From an uncultured Clostridia bacterium (lineage in GTDB: Bacteria > Bacillota > Clostridia > Peptostreptococcales > Anaerovoracaceae), in assembly GCA_937928455.1 (NCBI GenBank), contig CALFUG010000313.1, positions 1 through 20,782 of the forward strand: DNA of 20,782 nucleotides. The letters run 5' to 3'. Below are positions 14,593 to 20,782 of this stretch, in pieces. The notes under the pieces are model-generated. The model saw nothing but the letters and a program-made list of their open reading frames with translations, was not told the origin of the DNA and did no database searches. The position numbers and the translations under genes were made by a program. The first letter of the stretch is position 1, and each line of letters starts with the position of its first letter.

Positions 14593-17237
14593 TAGATGGA
14601 AATAGCTTAATTAACCGGGCTTATTATGCCATGCAAAGACCGATGATTACAAAAGAAGGACTGTACACCCAAGGGGTGTACGGTTTTATTAATATGTTGG
14701 AAAAATTAATTCGGGATCATGAGCCCAGTCACATGGCGGTGGCTTTTGACAGGAAGGCGCCCACATTTCGTCATGAGGAATACAAAGATTATAAGGCGGG
14801 GCGAAAAAAAATGCCCATGGAACTGGCCCAACAACTCCCTTTGTTGAAAGAAGTATTATCTGCTATGAATATTGCTACATTGGAATTGGATGGATATGAA
14901 GCAGATGACATTATAGGAACCCTTGCAAAAAAAGGGGAGGCAGAAGGCTACCAACCATTAATTGTTACCGGAGACCGAGATGAGCTGCAATTGGCTTCCG
15001 AACGGACGCGAGTGATTATTACAAAAAAAGGGATTTCCGAGTTTGAGGAATTGGATCGGGAAGGTATGATTGCCAAATATGGATTCCCGCCGGAACAATT
15101 TATTGACTATAAGGGATTGATGGGAGATTCCAGCGATAACATTCCCGGGGTACCGGGGGTGGGTGAAAAGACAGCATCTGCGTTGATTTTAGAGTATGGA
15201 ACTATAGAGAACCTGTATGACCATCTGGAGGAAGTATCTAAAGAAAATTTGCGCAAAAAGTTGGAGGAAAATCGAACCCTGGCATTCATGAGTAAAAGAT
15301 TGGCTACCATTGATACCAATGTGCCTTTGGAAATGGATTTGGCGGAGTTTACGTTGGAAGAACCGGATTTGGATAAGCTGGTTGACTGCTATAAGAAACT
15401 GGAATTTAATAGTTTTCTAAAAAAAATAAAAGGGAACATCCCAAGTGCTCAAAAGGCGTCGAATGGTCCGGCAGAAAAAGTGGATATATGGACATTGATT
15501 TCACCGGCAGATTTGGATGCTTTTATGAAAAAAGTGAAGAATTCAAGTCAGTGGGCCATCACGGTTTTTTCGGACCATAATCATAAGAAACGACCGGAAA
15601 CCCAAGGAATATTCTGCTTGTGCCAAGGCATTGGGTGTTATGTGGTACATCAAGAGGACATGATATCACTTTTTTTCCAAAAGATGAATGAAAGCCGCTG
15701 TGGATGGGTGGGACATCAACTCCAGAATGACTGGTATTCTTTGGAATGTATATTGGAAGAAACCCCGGGGGTCATAGATTTTGATACGGCGATTGCGGCT
15801 TATGTGGTAGACCCCTCACGATCGAATTATCACATCAATACATTATTACTGGATTTCCTGGGGGAAACGGTTCCTTCACTGGAAGAATATTTCGCAGAAG
15901 GAACCCAACTGAATTTATTTGAGGATGTTCACGATAAATATCGGGAGTATGGATTGTTATGGTGCCGACAAGTATTGGCGCTAAAAAATGTGTTAGAAAA
16001 GGAGGTAGAAAAGGCAGAGGCGACGGAAGTATTCTATCAAATCGAAATGCCATTGGTGCCAGTATTGGCATCTATGGAATGGGAAGGTTTTCCGGTGGAT
16101 CCTCAGGTGTTGATTCAATTGGGAACAGAGATTGAAGATAAGTTGGAGGGAATGACGGAAACGATACATAGTTTGGCGGGTATGGAGTTCAATATCAATT
16201 CTCCACAGCAACTAAGCCAGGTCCTTTTTGAAAAACTAGGGCTTCCCCATGGAAAGAAAACCACAAGAGGATACAGTACCGGCGCGGACGTGCTGGAAGC
16301 CTTAATGGAAAAGCATCCTATCATTCCTTTTGTTCTGGAATACCGTACTTTTTCTAAAATTAAGTCCACGTATGTAGATGGGTTATTACCGCTGATCCAT
16401 GAGGATGGGAAGATTCATGCGCATTTTCAACAGACCGTAGCTGCCACGGGTAGAATTAGTTGTACAGAGCCAAACTTACAAAACATTCCCATACGTCAAG
16501 AGTTGGGACGACGAATCCGGAAAGCCTTCGTAGCAGGAAACGGGTACCTTCTTATGGGAGCCGATTATCGTCAAATTGAATTACGAATACTGGCTCATCT
16601 TGCGGGAGATGAAACCATGCTGGATGGGTTTCGTAGAGGGGAAGACATACACCGAATCACAGCGGCTAAGGTATTAGGTGTACCGGAGGATGACATTACT
16701 CCGGAGCAAAGAAGCCGGGCGAAGGCGGTGAATTTTGGTGTAATTTATGGCATGAGTGGATTTGGGCTATCGGAGGAATTGGGTATATCCCGAATGGAAG
16801 CGGAGCGATATATTCAGCAGTATTTCGATAAATACCATACGGTAAAGGATTTTTTGGATCGACTGGTTCGAGAAGGGAAGGAACAGGGATATTCCACAAC
16901 AATTTTTAACCGAAAAAGGCCATTGCCAGAGATTACAGCTTCCAATTATATGGTGAGGCAAATGGGAGAAAGATTGGCGATGAACAGCCCGATTCAGGGG
17001 AGCGCAGCGGATATCATAAAGAAAGCTATGATCGAAGTATATCAGCGACTGCGTCAAGAAGGATTGGGTTCCAAACTAATATTGCAAGTACATGATGAGC
17101 TCATATTACGTGTGGTTCAGGGGGAGGAAGAACGAGTAAAGGGATTGCTTTGTGAATGTATGGAGTCCGCAGTGGTGTTAAAAGTGCCATTGGCGGTAGA
17201 TTTCCATCAGGGAGATGATTGGTACGAGTTGAAATAA
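14568..17237 (+). CDS. polA: DNA polymerase I
   Basis: An 889-residue repair and replication polymerase that removes RNA primers and fills gaps. Residues 1-290 are the 5'-3' nuclease (IIDGNSLINRAYYAM at the start; GLMGDSSDNIPGVPGVGEKTA as the helix-hairpin-helix part). Residues about 300-480 are a degenerate 3'-5' exonuclease domain: the DxE of motif I and the YxxxD of motif III are not seen, so proofreading is probably lost, as in other Firmicute enzymes. The polymerase domain has motif A at 666-673 (DYRQIELR, Arg668 replacing the usual Ser), motif B at 715-728 (RSRAKAVNFGVIYG) and motif C at 840-845 (QVHDEL). Catalytic Asp666 and Asp843 are intact. It starts inside the anti-sigma gene with an AAGGATGGGG site, and coaE follows 11 bases after its stop. 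Confidence 0.95.
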   Translation: MDQRIIAIIDGNSLINRAYYAMQRPMITKEGLYTQGVYGFINMLEKLIRDHEPSHMAVAFDRKAPTFRHEEYKDYKAGRKKMPMELAQQLPLLKEVLSAMNIATLELDGYEADDIIGTLAKKGEAEGYQPLIVTGDRDELQLASERTRVIITKKGISEFEELDREGMIAKYGFPPEQFIDYKGLMGDSSDNIPGVPGVGEKTASALILEYGTIENLYDHLEEVSKENLRKKLEENRTLAFMSKRLATIDTNVPLEMDLAEFTLEEPDLDKLVDCYKKLEFNSFLKKIKGNIPSAQKASNGPAEKVDIWTLISPADLDAFMKKVKNSSQWAITVFSDHNHKKRPETQGIFCLCQGIGCYVVHQEDMISLFFQKMNESRCGWVGHQLQNDWYSLECILEETPGVIDFDTAIAAYVVDPSRSNYHINTLLLDFLGETVPSLEEYFAEGTQLNLFEDVHDKYREYGLLWCRQVLALKNVLEKEVEKAEATEVFYQIEMPLVPVLASMEWEGFPVDPQVLIQLGTEIEDKLEGMTETIHSLAGMEFNINSPQQLSQVLFEKLGLPHGKKTTRGYSTGADVLEALMEKHPIIPFVLEYRTFSKIKSTYVDGLLPLIHEDGKIHAHFQQTVAATGRISCTEPNLQNIPIRQELGRRIRKAFVAGNGYLLMGADYRQIELRILAHLAGDETMLDGFRRGEDIHRITAAKVLGVPEDDITPEQRSRAKAVNFGVIYGMSGFGLSEELGISRMEAERYIQQYFDKYHTVKDFLDRLVREGKEQGYSTTIFNRKRPLPEITASNYMVRQMGERLAMNSPIQGSAADIIKKAMIEVYQRLRQEGLGSKLILQVHDELILRVVQGEEERVKGLLCECMESAVVLKVPLAVDFHQGDDWYELK

Positions 17238-17248
17238 GGGAGTTTTGT

Positions 17249-17839
17249 ATGCAGATTATTGGAATTACAGGTGGCATAGGAAGCGGAAAATCTACGGTAT
17301 CTCGCTATTTATCATCGAAGGGGTACCGAGTGATTGATGCGGATCAAATTGCTCATGACATTATGAAGCCGGGTAGCCGGGTTCTTATGGAATTGGCGGC
17401 CCGGTTTGGAGAGGATATCTTGAATCCGGATGGGGGGTTGAATCGCAGAATGCTGGGGAACCGAGCCTTTGCCAGTTTAGAGGGTAAAAACCAATTGGAA
17501 AGTATCACACACGGGGAGATTCTACGACAAATTAAGGAGGACATTCAGCGGGGCGAGGAAGAGGGGCTGGAAGTGATTTTTTTGGATGTGATTCTTATGT
17601 TTCAAGTGGGTTTAGATGAATTATGCGCTCAAGTGTGGGTAGTGGATGCTCCTGAAGATATCCGAGTAGCGCGGGTAATGGGAAGAGATGGATATGTTCC
17701 GGAAGAAATCAAAAAAAGAATGAGGAGCCAAATGAATCCGGCGGAAATGAGAAGTCGAGGAACTCATGTTATAGAGAATGATGGAACCTTCCTACAACTT
17801 CAAGAAAGAGTGGATACGTTGCTGAAAGGAATCAAGTGA
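17249..17839 (+). CDS. coaE: Dephospho-CoA kinase
   Basis: Phosphorylates dephospho-CoA at the 3' hydroxyl with ATP, the last step of CoA synthesis. The 196-residue protein has the P-loop GITGGIGSGKST (5-16) and the catalytic Asp31 (IDADQIAH). An upstream in-frame start at 17219 would lie inside polA; the ATG at 17249 follows AAGGGAG at 6 bases and begins right at the first beta strand, so it is chosen. Some conserved positions differ: SITHGEI replaces the usual ITHPxI (about 86-91), LDVILMFQVG replaces xDVPLLFExG (112-121), and GTHVIENDG replaces the usual ADxVIxNxG (171-179). It may therefore have altered efficiency, but the nucleotide site is intact. polA-coaE adjacency is common in Firmicutes, which supports the call. 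Confidence 0.9.
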   Translation: MQIIGITGGIGSGKSTVSRYLSSKGYRVIDADQIAHDIMKPGSRVLMELAARFGEDILNPDGGLNRRMLGNRAFASLEGKNQLESITHGEILRQIKEDIQRGEEEGLEVIFLDVILMFQVGLDELCAQVWVVDAPEDIRVARVMGRDGYVPEEIKKRMRSQMNPAEMRSRGTHVIENDGTFLQLQERVDTLLKGIK

Positions 17840-17845
17840 TCTTTC

Positions 17846-17874
17846 TTGCAATGAAAATAGAAGTTTGTTATAAT
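17846..17874 (+). promoter_or_regulatory. Promoter of tRNA-Leu(GAG)
   Basis: TTGCAA (17846-17851), 17 bases, TATAAT (17869-17874), 18 bases before the mature tRNA 5' end. Confidence 0.8.
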
Positions 17875-17892
17875 TACTTTCGTGCTAAGTTT

Positions 17893-17975
17893 GCGGCTGT
17901 GGCGGAACTGGCAGACGCGCACGGTTGAGGGCCGTGTGAGAGATCGTGGGGGTTCAAATCCCTTCAGCCGCACCA
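17893..17975 (+). tRNA. tRNA-Leu, anticodon GAG
   Basis: A class II tRNA of 83 bases with encoded CCA. The acceptor stem GCGGCTG (17893-17899) pairs with CAGCCGC (17965-17971), followed by A and CCA. The anticodon stem CACGG/CCGTG (17920-17936) holds the loop TTGAGGG, giving GAG at 17927-17929, which reads CUC and CUU. The long variable arm and the GGGTTCAAATCCC T arm fit leucine. It has its own promoter and terminator, so it is a single-gene transcription unit. Confidence 0.96.
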
Positions 17976-17978
17976 ATT

Positions 17979-18010
17979 CCCCTTGGAATTCCATTCCAAG
18001 GGGCTTTTTT
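17979..18010 (+). terminator. Intrinsic terminator of tRNA-Leu(GAG)
   Basis: CCCCTTGGAAT (17979-17989) pairs perfectly with ATTCCAAGGGG (17993-18003) around a TCC loop, followed by CTTTTTT. It starts 4 bases after the tRNA CCA end. Confidence 0.9.
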
Positions 18011-18034
18011 ATGGAAATCCAGCAAATGGATGTA

Positions 18035-18063
18035 TTGTTTTATTGTGAAAACACAGGTAATAT
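18035..18063 (+). promoter_or_regulatory. Possible promoter for the second MATE gene
   Basis: TTGTTT (18035-18040), 17 bases, TAATAT (18058-18063). Both elements are moderate matches, but the spacing is ideal and the gene is isolated by the tRNA terminator upstream, so a promoter is needed here. Confidence 0.4.
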
Positions 18064-18107
18064 ATTAAGGCGTCTGTAAATAAGGGCGTGGGAAGGAGCG
18101 TGGAATA

Positions 18108-19496
18108 TTGCCCAAGTGGGTTTGTCCGGATTTTACCCAACACACGAGGATTGATTCCAAGAGTTTTTATAAGAAACTTACGTCACTGGCTTTGCCGATT
18201 GCCATTCAAAGCTTTATTTCGTCTTCCCTGAATTTAGTAGATAGTCTAATGGTAGGTAGCTTGGGAGAGACGGAACTAGCAGCAGTAGGAATCGGGCTTC
18301 AGCCTTTCTTTTTGTTTTGGATGATACTATTTGGGTTTAACGGAGGATGCAGTACATTTACCGCCCAGTTTTGGGGGGTGCGAAACCTGGAGAACATTCG
18401 CCGGGTTCTGGGCTTCGCCATCACCATATGTGTTTCGGTAGGCACTGTGCTGTTTATTCTTTCCTGGGTATATACCCGGGAGTTTGTTCACCTTTTTACC
18501 GATGATCCAGCGGCAGTGGAGTTGGCGGTTGATTATATTCGAATGGGTTCTCCGGTGTTTTTCATGATGGGAATTTCTTTGCCCTTACAGATATCATTGC
18601 GTGCCACACAGCAACCACGTATTCCTTTGGCAATCAGTATGGTGGCTTTTAGCACCAACACATTCTTAAATTATGTGTTCATCTTCGGAAACTTTGGCGC
18701 GCCGGCCCTGGGTGTGCAAGGAGCTGCCATGGCTACGGTAATATCCCGGTTTATCGAATTAATGCTGGTGCTTTGGATGGTTTTTGGGCGAAAAAACATT
18801 ATATCTGGACCCATGAATCAGTTTTTCCGTTGGAACAAACTGTTGATGGGAAGGTTATTTCGCAATAGTTTGCCCACCACCGCCAATGAGGTAGCATGGG
18901 GGCTTGGTATGACGGTTTGCAACATGGCCTATGCCCAGGCCGGCATTACAGAATATGCAGCGGTAAGAGCCTCTCTGACCATCTTTGACCTATTCATTCT
19001 GTTCGCTTTTAGCTTGGGAGATGCCGCGCTTATCTTGCTGGGAGAACATTTAGGACGTCGTGAGCGAGATTTTGCCATCGGTGCTTCTAAAAAACTGGTA
19101 AAAATTACGCTAATCATCGGTGTTGTTTCCGGTTTTCTGCTAATCCTTGCGGCAAAACCATTGTTGGGATTCTATGAGTTTTCGGATGAAGGATGGGTTT
19201 TTGCCTATCGCATCATTCTTGTATTTGCCCTAACTATGTGGGTGGATCTATATTCCGGAATACATATTGTGGGGATTCTAAGGGGCGGTGGTGATACTCG
19301 CTTTGCGATGCTTACAGAAGTGGGAACGATTTGGTTTTTGGCGGTACCTTTGGCTTTTCTCGGCACCGTGGTATGGAATTTGCCAATATATCTGGTTATT
19401 CTTCTGGTGAGAATGGAAAATGTGATTAAAGCGCTGATTGTCACCAAAAGATGGGTGTCCTGTAAATGGGCGAATACGGTGATAAAGGGAATATAA
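18108..19496 (+). CDS. MATE family efflux transporter
   Basis: A complete 462-residue MATE transporter, exporting drugs or metabolites across the inner membrane in exchange for cations. It has about 12 hydrophobic helices in two similar halves; helix 1 region IAIQSFISSSLNLVDSLMVGSLGETELAAVGI and a second-half partner near LPTTANEVAWGLGM show the family pattern, and RATQQPRIPLAISMV is the helix 5 region signature. The start appears to be TTG, with AAGGAG 9 bases upstream; the next in-frame Met lies inside helix 1, so the rare start is preferred. It stands alone between two tRNA-Leu genes and is followed by a terminator shared with the convergent CoA-binding gene. It differs clearly from the MATE gene at the left edge. 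Substrate unknown. Confidence 0.92.
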   Translation: MPKWVCPDFTQHTRIDSKSFYKKLTSLALPIAIQSFISSSLNLVDSLMVGSLGETELAAVGIGLQPFFLFWMILFGFNGGCSTFTAQFWGVRNLENIRRVLGFAITICVSVGTVLFILSWVYTREFVHLFTDDPAAVELAVDYIRMGSPVFFMMGISLPLQISLRATQQPRIPLAISMVAFSTNTFLNYVFIFGNFGAPALGVQGAAMATVISRFIELMLVLWMVFGRKNIISGPMNQFFRWNKLLMGRLFRNSLPTTANEVAWGLGMTVCNMAYAQAGITEYAAVRASLTIFDLFILFAFSLGDAALILLGEHLGRRERDFAIGASKKLVKITLIIGVVSGFLLILAAKPLLGFYEFSDEGWVFAYRIILVFALTMWVDLYSGIHIVGILRGGGDTRFAMLTEVGTIWFLAVPLAFLGTVVWNLPIYLVILLVRMENVIKALIVTKRWVSCKWANTVIKGI

Positions 19497-19514
19497 AAAG
19501 ACAATAACAAAGAA

Positions 19515-19545
19515 AAAAGGAGGTTTGGCCTCCTTTTATTTTTTA
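19515..19545. terminator. Bidirectional terminator between the MATE gene and the CoA-binding gene
   Basis: AAAAGGAGG (19515-19523) pairs with CCTCCTTTT (19529-19537) around TTTGG. On the plus strand it is followed by ATTTTTTATA; on the minus strand by a U-rich stretch. The arm overlaps the stop codon of the minus-strand gene, so both converging genes can end here. Confidence 0.8.
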
Positions 19546-19892
19546 TATACTTTTAAACCCAGAAGCAAGCAACCGTGTAAGTAAGGAATCTCATTTGCTT
19601 TGAGATAGTCTATGATCTCATCGCTTCCAGCTCCGGGTTGGATGACCACAGCCTTGACTTCCTTATTGTATTCTTTGAGAAGAGGGAGTCCTTTGGCTGG
19701 GTGAATGCATAAATCAATCACATCCACATCCTCTGGGATTTCGTTCATGGAGGACAACTCTTTTCCTACCGGATACACGGTATACTGGTTTTGGAGCAGT
19801 TTATGTTTGATCTCATAAGCTGTTTTTTCCTCATTTAAGGTATCTCCTAGCACAGCGAAGGTCTTTAATGCCATAATATCTCGCAAATCCAT
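19536..19892 (-). CDS. CoA-binding domain protein (YccU-like, Rossmann fold)
   Basis: A 118-residue cytoplasmic protein consisting almost only of a CoA-binding Rossmann domain, as in the N-terminal part of succinyl-CoA synthetase alpha and in YccU-type proteins. Visible elements are the first strand and turn KTFAVLGDTLNEEKTAYEI (about 10-28), YTVYPVGKE, then DVDVIDLCIHP (about 55-65) and KAVVIQPGAGSDEIIDYL with the final HGCLLLGL. The function of stand-alone members is unknown. It is slightly shorter than typical YccU (about 135-140). The start has GGAGGG 6 bases upstream. It has its own promoter and shares a terminator with the MATE gene. Whether it senses CoA or acyl-CoA is not shown by the sequence. 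Confidence 0.85.
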   Translation of the reverse strand: MDLRDIMALKTFAVLGDTLNEEKTAYEIKHKLLQNQYTVYPVGKELSSMNEIPEDVDVIDLCIHPAKGLPLLKEYNKEVKAVVIQPGAGSDEIIDYLKANEIPYLHGCLLLGLKVYKK

Positions 19893-19930
19893 TTTATTCC
19901 CTCCTGATTTATGGTGGTTATAATACCTCT

Positions 19931-19958
19931 ATATTATATCCCGTTCTTCATTTTTCAA
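19931..19958 (-). promoter_or_regulatory. Promoter for the CoA-binding protein gene
   Basis: On the minus strand TTGAAA (19953-19958), 16 bases, TAATAT (19931-19936). A TATAAT overlaps it two bases upstream but would leave only 14 bases of spacer. The leader would be about 35 bases. Confidence 0.5.
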
Positions 19959-20014
19959 ACAGGTACTCCAAGATTTACCACTAATCCTACTATATGGGTT
20001 GTACAATTTAGCTC

Positions 20015-20043
20015 TTGAAAAAGCCGATTTAATCCGATAAACT
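20015..20043 (+). promoter_or_regulatory. Promoter for tRNA-Leu(CAA), probably also serving yajC
   Basis: TTGAAA (20015-20020), 17 bases, TAAACT (20038-20043). A second, perfect -10 TATAAT lies at 20073-20078, 8 bases before the tRNA, but its nearest -35-like hexamer, TGGACA, is 20 bases upstream. Confidence 0.5.
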
Positions 20044-20086
20044 GTATGGACAAGAGGGTGGAAATATGGTAGTATAATTTCGTTGC

Positions 20087-20173
20087 GCCGGCGTGATGGA
20101 ATTGGCAGACGTGCGGGACTCAAAATCCCGTGGTGGCAACACCGTATGGGTTCGACCCCCATCGCCGGCACCA
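20087..20173 (+). tRNA. tRNA-Leu, anticodon CAA
   Basis: A class II tRNA of 87 bases with encoded CCA. The acceptor stem GCCGGCG (20087-20093) pairs with CGCCGGC (20163-20169), then A and CCA. The anticodon stem CGGGA/TCCCG holds the loop CTCAAAA, giving CAA at 20121-20123, which reads UUG. The variable arm TGGTGGCAACACCGT forms a long stem, and the T arm is GGGTTCGACCCCC. Only a weak 6-bp AT-rich hairpin (20173-20187) separates it from yajC. Confidence 0.96.
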
Positions 20174-20218
20174 TTCATAGAATGAATTTTCGATAGTGAA
20201 ATTTAAGGAGGATATAAG

Positions 20219-20698
20219 ATGGGTACAGCTGCACAATTTTTACCCCTGATATTATTGGTTGTATTGATGTATTTTTTGTTGATTCGGCCTCAAAAGAAGC
20301 GGGAAAAACAAACAACGGAAATGCGGAACAGTGTAAGAGTTGGTGACGAAGTAGTAACCATTGGTGGAATTTGTGGAAAAATCGTCAAAACCAAGGATGA
20401 CACGTTGGTAATCGAGGTGGGTGCCGACAAGGTAAAGTTTGAAATTATGAGATGGGCCATTTCTAAGATTGAAAACCGTTCTGAGGGAGGAAAGAAACCC
20501 TTGGAAGAGGATGACGATAAAGAAGGCTTTGCTCAGAAAAAAGTGATGCCTAAAAGAATGAAAAAAGCGGGAGATAATAAATCCCAAGACCCTGTAGACG
20601 AACCATCCCAGGAAGCTACGGATGAGGCAGTTGAAAAGGTGGAGGCAGAAATTGTGGACACACCGGTTGATTCTCCATTGGAAAATGATGAAAAATAG
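20219..20698 (+). CDS. yajC: Preprotein translocase subunit YajC
   Basis: A small inner-membrane protein that associates with SecDF and the SecYEG translocon. One membrane helix lies at about residues 7-23 (FLPLILLVVLMYFLLIRP), followed at once by the basic family motif RPQKKREKQ and then VRVGDEVVTIGGICGKIVK, the conserved soluble core. At 159 residues it is longer than usual (85-115): after residue 95 it has a charged tail, first Lys/Asp rich and then strongly acidic (many Glu, Asp and Pro), probably disordered. The ATG follows AAGGAGG at 7 bases. It lies 45 bases after tRNA-Leu(CAA) without a clear promoter of its own. A terminator follows, so secD and secF are not directly co-transcribed. 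Confidence 0.92.
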   Translation: MGTAAQFLPLILLVVLMYFLLIRPQKKREKQTTEMRNSVRVGDEVVTIGGICGKIVKTKDDTLVIEVGADKVKFEIMRWAISKIENRSEGGKKPLEEDDDKEGFAQKKVMPKRMKKAGDNKSQDPVDEPSQEATDEAVEKVEAEIVDTPVDSPLENDEK

Positions 20699-20725
20699 AC
20701 CTGAAATAAACCGATAATCGGACCA

Positions 20726-20765
20726 AACCCTTGAAAAATTACCGTTTTTCGAGGGTTATTTTTTT
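20726..20765 (+). terminator. Intrinsic terminator after yajC
   Basis: AACCCTTGAAAAA (20726-20738) pairs with TTTTTCGAGGGTT (20745-20757), with one U-G wobble, around the loop TTACCG, followed by A and seven T. Confidence 0.85.
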
Positions 20766-20782
20766 AAAACACCTTGTTACTA

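Noticed and set aside
17882..18079. 65-codon open frame across tRNA-Leu(GAG)
   Set aside because: It is the tRNA and its terminator read as codons.
17893..20173. MATE gene flanked by two tRNA-Leu genes as a possible integrated island
   Set aside because: No integrase, no matching direct repeat between the two tRNA 3' ends beyond normal tRNA similarity, and no visible change in base or codon use.
20711..20721. CCGAT-A-ATCGG palindrome after yajC
   Set aside because: Only 5 bp per arm and next to a much better terminator; no gene follows within the window to be controlled by it.

Overview
The window looks like chromosomal DNA of an anaerobic, low-to-moderate GC Firmicute of the class Clostridia. 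The reasons are AAGGAGG-type ribosome binding sites before almost every gene, sigma-A promoters with TTGAAA/TATAAT elements and 17-bp spacing, compact intrinsic terminators, and a giant 2-hydroxyacyl-CoA-dehydratase-activase-type protein of the sort found in amino-acid-fermenting anaerobes. I see no integrase, transposase, CRISPR array or phage gene.

Layout. Positions 1-643 (minus) hold the N-terminal part of a MATE efflux transporter that runs off the left edge. A divergent promoter region separates it from a 1410-residue protein (935-5167) with two BadF/HgdC-type ATPase domains, a Cys cluster and two HgdB-like acceptor domains in one chain. A yebC-family gene (5216-5944) follows from its own promoter. 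Next comes a run of same-strand genes: panB, a ketopantoate reductase gene, a YtcJ-like amidohydrolase, an OPT-family transporter and, after an intrinsic terminator, a P1-family (DmpA/NylC-like) peptidase (6052-12253). A minus-strand PHP phosphatase (12287-13081) converges on it. Then come an ECF sigma factor and its zinc-finger anti-sigma factor, whose gene overlaps polA, followed closely by coaE (13165-17839). The right part holds tRNA-Leu(GAG) with its own promoter and terminator, a complete MATE transporter, a minus-strand CoA-binding-domain protein, tRNA-Leu(CAA) and yajC with a terminator.

How the genes may work together. PanB and PanE make pantoate, the first half of pantothenate and CoA; CoaE catalyses the last step of CoA synthesis. 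The amidohydrolase, OPT transporter and P1 peptidase look like uptake and hydrolysis of a peptide or amide. Because P1 peptidases include beta-aminopeptidases, and pantothenate also needs beta-alanine, I suggest (inference only) that this cluster couples pantoate synthesis to beta-alanyl-peptide scavenging. The sigma/anti-sigma pair carries an ECF-type promoter motif at their junction and is physically coupled to polA, which suggests stress control of DNA repair polymerase.

Intervals without a gene are short. The only one near 300 bases, 644-934, holds the two divergent promoters.
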